Below are positions 22,975 to 31,625 of a stretch of DNA of 41,196 bases, one piece after another. The first letter of the stretch is position 1. Each line of letters starts with the position of its first letter. The translations under genes were made by a program, and so were the position numbers. Under the pieces are notes generated by a model. It did not search any database. It had not been told where the DNA came from and worked only from the letters and a program-made list of their open reading frames with translations. Source of the DNA: Lyngbya sp. CCAP 1446/10 (GTDB taxonomy: Bacteria > Cyanobacteriota > Cyanobacteriia > Cyanobacteriales > Microcoleaceae); the NCBI RefSeq assembly GCF_026130175.1, contig NZ_JAIGNI010000053.1, positions 1 through 41,196 on the forward strand, given 5' to 3'.

Positions 22975-24036
22975 CTACGCGGAGCGACGAGTCCGCCTGC
23001 TCTGACGAGAACGGGTTGAGATGTCATGTTCCAAGACAGCTCCAATTCCGAACAGGATGCCACTGAAAACAAAAAAGACTTCCAGCAAACTGCCGCTTTG
23101 ATAACTACCCTCAGCCTGAGTATCTCGCCATTTAAAGTACATATCTGCGATGTAAAGCGAAAAAGTTGCAGCCGCAATCATTCTCCAAGATTGGGAAAAA
23201 CGTCCTCCCCAAAACGCCAGCAGCAGTGCAGTAGCAATAATCAGCAGCAAAACGTCCCCGACGATGTAAAACAAATTGATCGCATAGGCGTAAGGTGACA
23301 GTTGTTTGTCAAGTGCCATCACCCATGCGGGAGCTTTAGGTACTTCTGCTGATTCTTCTTCCGATGCAGGTTCATCAGCAGTCGCGGCCGCTCCTTTTGC
23401 CTTTGACTGGGCCGAATTGTCCAAAGCAGGCGCTTTTCCTTTGGCAGGAGTTGCTGGTGCAGATCCTGTCACTAATTCCTGAGGAGCAGCCGGAGCCATT
23501 CCTAGCTGTGTCCTCCAAGAGTCCGGTGCAGCAACCCAGATAGCTATAGCAATCCCAAAGGCTGCTATTCCGGCTAACAAACCCCACTGCCAAACTTCTA
23601 GATTCAGACGCTTGGAAGTCACAGCTACAACCATGCCTCCGATCAGCACCACATAGCTGCCCAGATAAAACGCATCTGCTGGGGACACGTCTGGATCTAA
23701 CTCGAAATAGAGTTCCCAAATCCCGAACAGCACGCCGGCGATAAAATAGAAGAGCATCCCCAAACCAATGCCCAGCCAGACGTTGCGCCCGCTAGCCATC
23801 TGGGGGCATTTCCAGTTTCTGAAACAGACTAAAGACGCTCCGAGGTATGCCCCGCATTCAAAAACATAAGTGCCGATCGAGTACCAAGGCGGTAAACCAT
23901 CTTCTTTTGAAAGGGGGACGCTGAACAGCAAAAAGAACAGCAGCGCCATGACAGCCCAGACAATGCCCACAATCACTAGGCTCTGAGCTGATAGTAAAGA
24001 TGTAGATGTAGATGACTTTTCTGAAGTGCTACTCAT
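22975..24036 (-). CDS. Multi-pass membrane protein of unknown function
   Basis: A 353-residue integral membrane protein. Five hydrophobic segments occupy the first ~175 residues (for example SLVIVGIVWAVMALLFFLLF and WLGIGLGMLFYFIAGVLFGI). A hydrophilic Ala/Lys/Pro/Glu-rich linker (about 180-240) follows, then three more segments near the C-terminus (NLFYIVGDVLLLIIATALLL, FVFSGILFGIGAVLEHDI) and a basic tail RSRQSRRTRRSA. I do not recognise a family. The ATG at 24034-24036 (MSSTSEKSS) is preferred over one fourteen codons upstream because the extra residues are not membrane-like. It lies 155 bp upstream of the HTH gene on the same strand. Confidence 0.65.
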   Translation of the reverse strand: MSSTSEKSSTSTSLLSAQSLVIVGIVWAVMALLFFLLFSVPLSKEDGLPPWYSIGTYVFECGAYLGASLVCFRNWKCPQMASGRNVWLGIGLGMLFYFIAGVLFGIWELYFELDPDVSPADAFYLGSYVVLIGGMVVAVTSKRLNLEVWQWGLLAGIAAFGIAIAIWVAAPDSWRTQLGMAPAAPQELVTGSAPATPAKGKAPALDNSAQSKAKGAAATADEPASEEESAEVPKAPAWVMALDKQLSPYAYAINLFYIVGDVLLLIIATALLLAFWGGRFSQSWRMIAAATFSLYIADMYFKWRDTQAEGSYQSGSLLEVFFVFSGILFGIGAVLEHDISTRSRQSRRTRRSA

Positions 24037-24585
24037 AGGGATTTCACGATACCTAACTAGCGGTTGAATGCACCCCATCTCAATTTTTGATTGTAGATGA
24101 GGATTCTTTCGCCAAAGAACCTTGATCTGACGCTCCCGGAAAAACTGGCGTCTTCAGCGTGTCTTCGGGTTTTTTGCCCTCGTACACTCTCGAAAGACTA
24201 AGCAAGAATAATATCTATTTACTAATTCAAATAATTAGTTCTTAGTCGATCTTTTTCCACGTAATAGATGATAGAGATACGGTCTATGTCTTCACCATTA
24301 AGGCTTTTACCGTACCAAATTAATCTGTGAAATTATACCCTCAAATGTTGCTTTCTCTGTTTTTTGCTTTCGCACTCCCCCACTCATATCAATGATTGTG
24401 GGTGGGGACTGCGATCGAAATTTAGTTAAATTGCCAGAGTCTAGCTGGGTTCCTAACTGATTTAACAATTATGTCGCATCGATACAAGTTGGCCATCCAA
24501 CCTGTATCTTCCTTGCCCCCAAAGAGTGCAATTATCTCAGATCGATTATCTACACCCAATTGTTAGAGCAATTGTCAGAGATTTT
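24037..24585. other. Gene-free region of about 550 bp
   Basis: No credible reading frame on either strand. A segment around 24128-24180 (GGAAAAACTGGCGTCTTCAGCG and following GTCTTCGGGTTTTTTGCCC) has local symmetry but no clean hairpin. No known RNA family is recognised. Promoters for the membrane-protein gene should lie at its left end. Confidence 0.4.
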
Positions 24586-25260
24586 CTATCCTGCGATCCA
24601 CAACTTGTTGAGGGCTGATTGTTTCAGCCAATCTAAAAACTGAGTGCGATCCTGTGCTGGCATATCTTGCAGCACATCGCTCACTCCCTCAGCAAAGTCG
24701 GTATTGCCAAAATATGATTTGCCCAAACGGTGAAGTTCTTGCAATAAGGTCTTGAGATTTTGCTCTTGCCAAGGGGGCACCTTATGATTTTGCAAGGGAC
24801 TAACGGTTAGCCAATTTTTGATCGCATCAGCGGAGTCTGCCTGGGGGAAGTTTCCTTGCTGAAATACCTTGGCGATATCTTTCTGAAACGATGCGGCTTG
24901 CCTTGCGCCTAAGAGGTCTTCTACATCGAAGTAAACAGCTTGGAGGAGCAGCAGACAGCCCTGCGCGAATAGCGGTGCTTTAGCGGATTCTGTACCCGCC
25001 GGTTCTTCACCGGCAAGCTGATCTAAACGAACTTTTCCCCAGACGCTGTATCTATCCGGCTCTTCTAGCAGAACACAGGCTTTGCCTCGGTTGTCGGTTA
25101 AATCCCGCCACAAGGCTCTGGCGTCTTCTGCTTGCTTGCCGTTGAAGGCGCTGATTAGGCGAAAAGTCTGCCCCTGATAATTGAGAATGGGAATTTGTTG
25201 ATCCCGTTTTGGGTGTTGAAAATTGGATATTTCAACATCCTGCCGTTTCAGAATAAACAT
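24586..25260 (-). CDS. Conserved cyanobacterial hypothetical protein
   Basis: A 224-residue soluble protein beginning MFILKRQDVEISNFQHPKRD and containing ILNYQGQTFRLISAFNGKQA and ACVLLEEPDRYSVWGKVRLD. I associate this pattern with a cyanobacterial family annotated after a Nostoc punctiforme locus (Npun_F0813 type), but from memory and without certainty. The N-terminal ~85 residues look beta-rich; the rest is helical, with no catalytic motif or membrane segment. The N-terminal residues and ATG at 25258-25260 are well placed. It is isolated between two long non-coding stretches. Confidence 0.65.
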   Translation of the reverse strand: MFILKRQDVEISNFQHPKRDQQIPILNYQGQTFRLISAFNGKQAEDARALWRDLTDNRGKACVLLEEPDRYSVWGKVRLDQLAGEEPAGTESAKAPLFAQGCLLLLQAVYFDVEDLLGARQAASFQKDIAKVFQQGNFPQADSADAIKNWLTVSPLQNHKVPPWQEQNLKTLLQELHRLGKSYFGNTDFAEGVSDVLQDMPAQDRTQFLDWLKQSALNKLWIAG

Positions 25261-26009
25261 GACACTGCGATTTGACTCCTGTCATGGCCGAGGTGCTTTG
25301 CTTTTGAAGCTCTCCAGGCTTTTAGGCTTGGGGATGCTTGATTCGACAAGTCCGCTTAAATTAGCAGGATTGCCCTCCTCAAGCGTTCCGATACTTTTTT
25401 GTTAACAAATGCTAACAAATATCTAAGCTGAGATTGTCTCTCAACCCTGGCATATAAACTAATGCAACAAGGAAATTCCCCCGCGCACAACTTACGACTG
25501 CTGTACTGGCAACGCTTGATTTTCGAGGTCGTGCCGATCGGGCGATTGACTGTTTTGCTTTGATGCCGTAGAGGAAGCTTATATATAGGCTCCGTACCAT
25601 CAGGGATTCTCACCTGAGTCTTTCAATCCTAGTTCTACCACATTTTTATCAAATATCAAGTCGAGCAGAATGTTGGCAAACATCACTCAACATCAGCAAG
25701 TTAGTCACGCTGGCGTCAACTCATGCCTAAAATCAGGGGATCTCTGGTTTTTCGATAATGCGGCCTGCGTTTTAGGATTGGCAACTATCGAATGTTAACA
25801 ATTGTGCTGTTTGCAAGTGAGTCCCTCCAGCTTGTGTGAATTGCTATCCTCAACCCACGGGCCATCACCAGGGTGTTCACTCCCGATCGCGCCGCACTCC
25901 ACATCATAGTTTTTTTAGATAGAACCGTTTCTGTGTAAGTCAAAAAAAATTTACTTGCTCGATCGCACACTTCACCGATACAATCATATTGTTAACGATT
26001 TTTTAAGTT
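25261..26009. other. Gene-free region of about 750 bp upstream of tRNA-Arg
   Basis: Short frames here lack codon bias or conserved-looking composition. TTGTTAACAA near 25399 is a palindrome, and GTTAAC recurs near 25794 and 25991. The stretch around 25300-25400 has some G/C-rich symmetry (CAGGCTTTTAGGCTTGGGG). No tmRNA, RNase P, 6S RNA or riboswitch hallmark is recognised. A small RNA or decayed gene cannot be excluded. Confidence 0.4.
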
Positions 26010-26083
26010 GGGTGCGTAACTCAGTTGGATAGAGTAGCTGCCTTCTAAGCAGCGAGCCGCAGGTTCAAGTCCTGCCGTACCCA
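26010..26083 (+). tRNA. tRNA-Arg (anticodon UCU)
   Basis: 74-nt cloverleaf. The acceptor stem GGGTGCG/CGTACCC includes one G-U pair, with discriminator A at 26083. The anticodon stem GCTGC/GCAGC encloses loop CTTCTAA, giving anticodon TCT (26044-26046), which reads AGA/AGG. The T arm contains GGTTCAAGTCC. CCA is not encoded (the 3' side continues TTAAC). Confidence 0.96.
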
Positions 26084-26391
26084 TTAACAAAACCCAATAG
26101 CATCAATGGTTTGAGCCTGATCCGCTGCGGATTTGTTGCCGATGCCCGAATCCGCAACCAAGTCAAATCTGCCCAGAAGCGTCGCCTGCTTTCGCGGCTG
26201 CCAATCTTCCCGCTTCCGGGCGATCGACACTCCCGCCCATCTGAGTAGATGTTTGAGACAACCGATGTGGTATCATAAAAAGTCTGTTGTGTCAATAGCC
26301 CAGAAGTTAAAACCGCAGCAGCCGGTTGTGGGCCGAGTAGCCCTCAGAGGTTATCCTTAGTGATCGGGCTAGTTTCGGACAAGTTTGGATA
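26084..26391. other. Region between tRNA-Arg and the S2P-like gene
   Basis: 308 bp without a credible gene. GTGGTATCATAAAA (about 26267-26280) is -10-like and may serve the downstream gene. No terminator with a U-tract was found after the tRNA. Confidence 0.4.
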
Positions 26392-28020
26392 ATGCTCCCA
26401 GCAATTTTATTTCACATACCCCAAAATTTAATGTTATTACTCGACCGCAGCGCGATCGGCCAATTACAGCCGGTATTGGCGCAAGCAACCGGACTGCCGA
26501 TAATTGCATCGGAAAATACCGCAACAATTGCGCTGTTATTGGTTGCTGTGGGAATTCTGGGTTGGGGATTTTATCGCGCCAAACCTTTTGGCAAACTGGG
26601 AATTTTGGCTTGGTTGCAGTCAGTGGTGCTGATGAGTCCCTGGCTACTATTCTTTGGTTTGTTCGCAGCGGGGATTTACCTCAATTTAGTTGCGGTATTG
26701 TTGCTGCTGGTGGCATCCACGGGATTGTACATTTATCTCGGCCGGCAATTGCGTAAGGCGGCAGCCGATGCAGTGCTGGACTCGCGCCCCGCTCCTGCTG
26801 AGCTAAAGTCCCAAAGCGATGGAACCTCCCAGCCAAACGAACAGCCGGTACCAGCGAAAGAAACAATTAAGATCGTCACATCGCGTGCAACTAATGAATT
26901 AGAAATAATTCCCGTTCCAGTTGAAGATCTTAAGGCAATTCAAGGCATCTTTGGCATCGATACTTTCTTTGCTACAGAAACGATTCCCTATCAAGATGGC
27001 GTAATCTTGAAAGGCAATCTCCGGGGAGACTCGGAACAAGTACACTCGCGTTTGACGGCAAGTTTGCAAGAAAGATTGAACGATCGCTACCGCCTGTTTT
27101 TAGTAGAAAATCAGGACGACAAGCCCGTAGTTATTATCTTACCCAGCACCAACGACCCGCAGCCAACTACCGTATCTCAAAAAATTCTCGCAGTCGTGCT
27201 GTTACTCGCAACAATTGCTACTAGCTTGGAAACAGGCGGTTTGCTGCTGGGTTTCGATTTCTTTGACTCGCCTGGTAGATATCTAGAAGTTCTGCCAATT
27301 GCGCTCGGAATTTGGGCGGTTTTAGGCTCAGGCGAAATTGCTCGCCGAGTGCTGGCAAATCAGTACAAGGTGGGCTTAAGTTGGCCGTTTTTTATACCAA
27401 CATTCCAGATAGGTTGTTTTGGGGCGATCGATCGTTTTGAGTCGCTGCTTCCCAACCGTAAAGTTTTGTTTGACATTGCTTTTGCCGGGTCAGCCGCTGG
27501 GGGAATAATTTCTCTGCTAATGCTGGTAACGGGTTTGCTACTTTCTCACCCCGGTAGCTTGTTTCAAATTCCCGCAGAATATTTTAAGGGCTCGGTTTTG
27601 GTGGGAACTTTGGCAAAAGTGGTTTTGGGTTCTGCCTTGCAGCAGCAGATTGTTGATGTTCATCCGCTGGTAGTTATCGGTTGGTTGGGCTTGGTAATCA
27701 CGGCGATTAATTTGATGCCGGCGGGACAGTTGGACGGGGGTAGAATCGTGCAAGCAATCTACGGCAGGAAAATTGCCAGTCGCGCTACTTTGGCGACGTT
27801 TGTGGTGCTGGCGATCGCTTCTTTAGTTAATCCTTTAGCTCTGTATTGGGCGATCGTGATTCTGATTTTACAACGGAATCTGGAGAGGCCGAGCCTCAAC
27901 GAGCTGACTGAACCTGACGACGCTCGCGCAGCTTTGGGTTTGTTGGCTTTGTTCTTGATGATTTCTGTACTCTTGCCCTTGACTCCGGCTTTAGCTGGGC
28001 GTTTAGGAATTGGCAACTAA
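26392..28020 (+). CDS. Site-2-protease (EGY/M50-like) membrane protein lacking the HExxH motif
   Basis: A 542-residue membrane protein. Two N-terminal hydrophobic segments (40-60 and 85-125) precede a soluble domain (about 160-260, LEIIPVPVEDLKAIQGIFGI). The C-terminal membrane domain then resembles M50/EGY proteases: FFIPTFQIGCFGAIDRFESL, LLPNRKVLFDIAFAG, and NLMPAGQLDGGR (N440 to D448), the second metal-ligand motif. Where HELGH is expected the sequence reads GEIAR (G314, E315, R318), so both zinc-binding histidines are missing. In plants the related EGY3 also lacks HExxH and is thought to be non-proteolytic. A structural or chaperone-like role is therefore inferred. Length and other motifs are intact, so it is not an obvious pseudogene. 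Confidence 0.85.
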   Translation: MLPAILFHIPQNLMLLLDRSAIGQLQPVLAQATGLPIIASENTATIALLLVAVGILGWGFYRAKPFGKLGILAWLQSVVLMSPWLLFFGLFAAGIYLNLVAVLLLLVASTGLYIYLGRQLRKAAADAVLDSRPAPAELKSQSDGTSQPNEQPVPAKETIKIVTSRATNELEIIPVPVEDLKAIQGIFGIDTFFATETIPYQDGVILKGNLRGDSEQVHSRLTASLQERLNDRYRLFLVENQDDKPVVIILPSTNDPQPTTVSQKILAVVLLLATIATSLETGGLLLGFDFFDSPGRYLEVLPIALGIWAVLGSGEIARRVLANQYKVGLSWPFFIPTFQIGCFGAIDRFESLLPNRKVLFDIAFAGSAAGGIISLLMLVTGLLLSHPGSLFQIPAEYFKGSVLVGTLAKVVLGSALQQQIVDVHPLVVIGWLGLVITAINLMPAGQLDGGRIVQAIYGRKIASRATLATFVVLAIASLVNPLALYWAIVILILQRNLERPSLNELTEPDDARAALGLLALFLMISVLLPLTPALAGRLGIGN

Positions 28021-28042
28021 TCATCAGACCATTGGTGGGCTG

Positions 28043-28060
28043 GGTGCGCCCAAGCGCACC
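28043..28060. terminator. Hairpin after the S2P-like gene
   Basis: GGTGCGC (28043-28049) pairs with GCGCACC (28054-28060) around a CCAA loop, 23 bp after the stop. The flanking CTG/CAG extends the stem with one bulge. There is no strong U-tract, so termination is only likely. Confidence 0.45.
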
Positions 28061-28157
28061 CCAGATATTTATCAATTGACCCAATAGAAAAGCTCGGAAT
28101 TTGTTTAAACTTAATTTAGCAAGTAAAAATCACTTATGTAAGCACTAGGCTAAAGTT

Positions 28158-29105
28158 ATGGCTAATCAACTTCCTCCTGTATTTGTAACTTTTGATGCGG
28201 ATCTTTTGATGGCTGGCAGAACCCAAGTGTGGCAAGAATATGCCAAGGTGGGAAGTTGCTATCTCCCAGAAGTAGTGTATGACGAAATAGATTATTTGAC
28301 AGGGAAAGCGGTAGAAAAAGCTCAAGAGCAAGTGGCTAGGGAGTTTATGCGCTTTTTTGCAGACAGTGGGTGGATTGTGACTGATGCTCAAGAAACGCAT
28401 CGGGCCCTAGAACCCTCGATTAAAAATCAAAGCGCACAAGCAATGCTGGTTGTAGCTACAGCTCAGTGCGTTTACGGTTTGGCTCAGGAACACCCCGATG
28501 CACTGGTGATTTTTGTGTCCAACAGTCAGCCTCTGCTGAAGCGGATAGCTTCTGTGGGGGCTGCGAATCTTTGCGGTATTACTGCGGCGATGCTGTTAAA
28601 TTGGGCGAGGAAAGGGGAACGCCCGCCGGCGGCGACTCAGCAATTGCAAAGTTTGATGCGAACTTTAGCCGATCGGCAATCAAGTCAGCGCTCTAATAGT
28701 AGAATTCAAAATGCTGGTGTTGGCAAAACGGGGACTTCTACTAGCAAGTTCACGATGCGTGGCGATTCCGAGTTGAAGTCGCCCAGCAATTCTACTAAAA
28801 CTAATCACACGGGTTTGAGTGGGAGCCCTCGTGCGAGTTCGCGCGCCAAAAAGCCGATACCCAGTCGCGAGGAGTCCAGAGATTATGAGCCGGCTGTATA
28901 TCGGATGAAACATATTACGGCGCCGAAAAAAAGGGACAGCGGTTTTCTCTCTAATGCGTTTAATTTTTTGGGAGCGTTATTTTTCTTGACAGTAGCGGTG
29001 GGTATTTTGTGGCGAGTGTTCGATGTTAGGGGTTTTAGAAAGACTTTTGTGCCGGCTCTACCGTCGCCTGTGCGAGAGTTTGTTAAGTCGATCGACCCTA
29101 AATAA
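28158..29105 (+). CDS. PIN-domain protein with a C-terminal membrane anchor
   Basis: A 315-residue protein. Residues about 8-150 form a PIN-like nuclease fold: FVTFDADLLMAG with D13 and D15, CYLPEVVYDEIDYL with acidic residues around 38-45, and VIFVSNSQPLLKRI near 118-130. In active PIN nucleases the last motif usually holds an Asp (SND type); here it is SNS, so catalysis may be impaired. A long Ser/Thr/Arg-rich linker (165-260) precedes one hydrophobic segment (about 272-292, AFNFLGALFFLTVAVGILWR), which would anchor the protein with the PIN domain in the cytosol. No antitoxin gene lies next to it, so a classical VapBC pair is unlikely. Target RNA is unknown. Confidence 0.75.
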   Translation: MANQLPPVFVTFDADLLMAGRTQVWQEYAKVGSCYLPEVVYDEIDYLTGKAVEKAQEQVAREFMRFFADSGWIVTDAQETHRALEPSIKNQSAQAMLVVATAQCVYGLAQEHPDALVIFVSNSQPLLKRIASVGAANLCGITAAMLLNWARKGERPPAATQQLQSLMRTLADRQSSQRSNSRIQNAGVGKTGTSTSKFTMRGDSELKSPSNSTKTNHTGLSGSPRASSRAKKPIPSREESRDYEPAVYRMKHITAPKKRDSGFLSNAFNFLGALFFLTVAVGILWRVFDVRGFRKTFVPALPSPVREFVKSIDPK

Positions 29106-29121
29106 GAGAGAGGGACAGGAG

Positions 29122-29763
29122 TTGAATTGGAACGAAATAATTAGTGGATTGGCCTTAGCTTTGGCGGGTTTTGCTTATGCTACATTCTTTTATGTAGTTC
29201 TTCCCATCAGATATTACGATTCTGGGACATCCGTTTGGGCCATAGGAATTGCGATCGCCCTTACTGTAGCAATGAATTGGCTACTATCTGAATCATTGCT
29301 GACTGGGTGGAGTTGGGTAGCTGCATTATTTGGTTTTCAGATACCGCTGATGATTTTTTGTAGCCTATTTTTGGGAGATGGGCTGTACCTGCCAAGTTTA
29401 TTATTTTTCGGAACTATGGTAGTGGGAGTTGCGAGCGTTTATACCAATTTTTCGCAACAAAAAATACTGTTAATTGTGAGTTTATGTACGGTATTTTTCC
29501 TAGCTTCAATGTACTTATCTTTGATTGGTGGCTATGTGCTTAGAGGCAAAAATCCGTTTCAGGGTTCTTCAAAGCAGATGCAGCCGCTGTTGAATCAAAG
29601 AGTAGAAATTCGCACCGACGATCCGAAACAATTGCAGTTGAATGGTAAAACGGGCGAACTCACTCAGATCGATCGCTACGAAGTGACAGTCAAGCTCGAT
29701 GATGATAAAATATTCTGGCCTTACGTCCAAGTTTGGTGGCAGGATGTTAAGGCGGCTAACTAA
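29122..29763 (+). CDS. Small multi-pass membrane protein with C-terminal SH3-like tail
   Basis: From the TTG at 29122 it has 213 residues. Four or five hydrophobic segments (for example EIISGLALALAGFAYATFFY, LLIVSLCTVFFLASMYLSLI) are followed by a cytosolic tail, NGKTGELTQIDRYEVTVKLD..IFWPYVQVWWQD, that reads like a small beta-barrel (SH3/KOW-like). The start is uncertain. An ATG at 29023 would overlap the PIN gene by 83 bp and add Leu/Arg-rich residues without family-like character. The TTG has AGGAG immediately adjacent, which is too close to be ideal. Family not recognised. It follows the PIN gene closely and may be co-transcribed. The stop is 19 bp from the convergent CHAT operon end. Confidence 0.6.
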   Translation: MNWNEIISGLALALAGFAYATFFYVVLPIRYYDSGTSVWAIGIAIALTVAMNWLLSESLLTGWSWVAALFGFQIPLMIFCSLFLGDGLYLPSLLFFGTMVVGVASVYTNFSQQKILLIVSLCTVFFLASMYLSLIGGYVLRGKNPFQGSSKQMQPLLNQRVEIRTDDPKQLQLNGKTGELTQIDRYEVTVKLDDDKIFWPYVQVWWQDVKAAN

Positions 29764-29782
29764 CAAAAATCCTCAGAATTGT

Positions 29783-31165
29783 TCATTTCGATCCCCGAAT
29801 TCGGTCAAATAATTTTAATAAACCCGCACTGACTAAGCCTCCTGCAATTCCCAGAAGCAGACTCAACACGAGAACTTGATTCGCAGACATGGGATTTTCT
29901 GGGCTAGCGGGGCTTTTGATTTGGCTGGCGTAGATGCTGGCGGCGACTCCGCTGGTGCCAATGCCCACGCCCACTGTACCAATGGTAAAGTTTAAAGTGC
30001 GATCGCTCCTAGCCCGCTCAATCTCGATAATCCCCTCTACAGTCTCGATCGCATTTTCCAACAACCGCAATCCCGCACTCAAACTTCTATTATCCGCTTT
30101 AACTTGCGTGACATACTTTTCTTCAGCAAAATCGCTGAAATTCGTCATAAAATCTAACTCATTTTCTGGCTTTTCCATTCTCTTGGCTATTGTTTTTAGC
30201 CGTTTCTTATAGTTATTTAGATTAGTTTTAATTGTATTTTCTTGTTCTTCCAATCGACTAATATAATTAGCATAAATCGAGAAAATTGTCAAGCAATAAA
30301 CCAGATTTTCCTGCAATTGTTTCAGGTCAACTTTAGCAGCATTGACTTGTTCTGGCAGTTGGCTGACTATTTCTTGAATCTTCCGGGAAGCATCCTTGAG
30401 ATCCGACTTAAGTTGGCGGCTTTGGTGGTAAGCCCAAATCACTTTATTGCGGTATCCAAATAATCGGATAAACTGCGGATAAAGTTTAGTCATTGTTTGG
30501 CGAGTAGTGGGAATTGATGCCTCGCCACTGTTAGGAAACAAGCAAATTAAAACATGATAATTTTGGCTGATATTGCCTCTATCTCCCGGAGGTAGCCACA
30601 ATTCATAAAAATTTGCCCCTAAAAATTGCCCTGATGCTTTTAAATCCCGATCCCATTTAGCAGTCGGGACTAACTTAAGTTGGTCGTAGCAATTTTTTGC
30701 AGTTTCTAAAGCATATTGGCCGCTAGTCAATTCACCCCAAACTAGCCAACTTTGACCGATAGTAGCAGGTTGATTGAAGCGCGAGATGATGGTTGATTTC
30801 AGCCATTCTAAACAATCAATTTCTTTCGGTGCAAATTTCTTGTCGCTGTCGGTTTCTATTTTGCCGGATAAGTCAAACTGCACCGCATAAGTATCGCCGA
30901 ATTTGACAGGATAAGCATAGCCATCGAGGGGAGATTCAAATTCTGCTACTTGTTTGTTGCCGAGTAAATCGATGTAATCACCGGTTTCGGTTTCAGTTTG
31001 TTCGAGTTGTGCTTGCTGGGGCTGCGAGAGTTTATCGCCATAGATTTTTTGCCAAAACTGCTGGCGGTTTTGGCTGATTTTTTCCTCAGTTTGTCCGATA
31101 CCGTCGGCTAAATCGTAGACAAATAAATCGACGGTAGGGTAAATCAGCCAATTTTCGTTAGTCAT
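29783..31165 (-). CDS. Coiled-coil protein with two C-terminal membrane segments, third gene of TPR-CHAT operon
   Basis: A 460-residue protein without a signal peptide. Residues 1-250 form a soluble domain I do not recognise (NWLIYPTVDLFVYDLADGIG near the start). Residues about 255-385 are long charged helices, probably coiled coil (SRQLKSDLKDASRKIQEIVS, KTNLNNYKKRLKTIAKRMEK). The end has two hydrophobic segments, FTIGTVGVGIGTSGVAASIY (about 393-412) and QVLVLSLLLGIAGGLVSAGL (about 430-450). The topology resembles CorA-like 2TM proteins, but no GMN signature is present between the helices, so Mg2+ transport is not supported. It overlaps the 155-residue gene by 8 bp. A membrane effector role for the CHAT protease is inferred from position only. 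Confidence 0.7.
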   Translation of the reverse strand: MTNENWLIYPTVDLFVYDLADGIGQTEEKISQNRQQFWQKIYGDKLSQPQQAQLEQTETETGDYIDLLGNKQVAEFESPLDGYAYPVKFGDTYAVQFDLSGKIETDSDKKFAPKEIDCLEWLKSTIISRFNQPATIGQSWLVWGELTSGQYALETAKNCYDQLKLVPTAKWDRDLKASGQFLGANFYELWLPPGDRGNISQNYHVLICLFPNSGEASIPTTRQTMTKLYPQFIRLFGYRNKVIWAYHQSRQLKSDLKDASRKIQEIVSQLPEQVNAAKVDLKQLQENLVYCLTIFSIYANYISRLEEQENTIKTNLNNYKKRLKTIAKRMEKPENELDFMTNFSDFAEEKYVTQVKADNRSLSAGLRLLENAIETVEGIIEIERARSDRTLNFTIGTVGVGIGTSGVAASIYASQIKSPASPENPMSANQVLVLSLLLGIAGGLVSAGLLKLFDRIRGSK

Positions 31166-31625
31166 GGGCGAAACTGTCTGCTATTGATGATAAAATTGTA
31201 TCCCGACTTGCTTGCACTGAATCCCCAGCTTGCAAGATTTTTCCGAGAATTTTTCGTAACCCTCGCGGCTTAACTTTGGTGTCGATTTTTTCGATGATTT
31301 TTGGTAAATTTGTTAAATCGCTGATATCGCTGGCGACGTTACTAATTTCGGGGTTAGTAGTGTTTTCTTTTTCAAATTCACTATCGGGTAAAACATCTAA
31401 TCCTTTGCTACGTTCACTGCTATGATATATCAACCAATTATGAGTCTTTTCATAAGCAGCTAGCAGAGGGGGATGCAATTCGGCAAGTCTTTCAATATCG
31501 ATAGTTGTGAAAGTTTCATCAATTTTATTAAACTCTGATTGAACTGCTGCGGGTAGCGGTTCTGTTTGTTGGAGTACCGCGCCAATAAAAGCTGTGAAAA
31601 TATCGTCATTATTGTTTTTCATCAT
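31158..31625 (-). CDS. 155-residue unknown protein, middle gene of TPR-CHAT operon
   Basis: An acidic, mostly helical soluble protein without membrane segments or known motifs. The N-terminal half (IFTAFIGAVLQQTEPLPAAV, ERLAELHPPLLAAYEKTHNW) looks structured. Residues about 75-110 are Glu/Asn/Ser-rich and probably flexible. The C-terminal third is basic then amphipathic (KPRGLRKILGKILQAGDSVQ). The start ATG overlaps the CHAT stop as ATGA (31622-31625), the standard sign of translational coupling, and the stop overlaps the next gene. It could be an adaptor or a protease substrate; neither can be shown from sequence. Confidence 0.7.
   Translation of the reverse strand: MMKNNNDDIFTAFIGAVLQQTEPLPAAVQSEFNKIDETFTTIDIERLAELHPPLLAAYEKTHNWLIYHSSERSKGLDVLPDSEFEKENTTNPEISNVASDISDLTNLPKIIEKIDTKVKPRGLRKILGKILQAGDSVQASRDTILSSIADSFAHD

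Noticed and set aside
28158..29105. VapBC-type toxin-antitoxin module from the PIN domain
   Set aside because: The protein is long and membrane-anchored, and no small antitoxin gene is adjacent.
29783..31165. CorA-type magnesium channel
   Set aside because: The topology is similar, but the GMN signature between the two membrane helices is absent.
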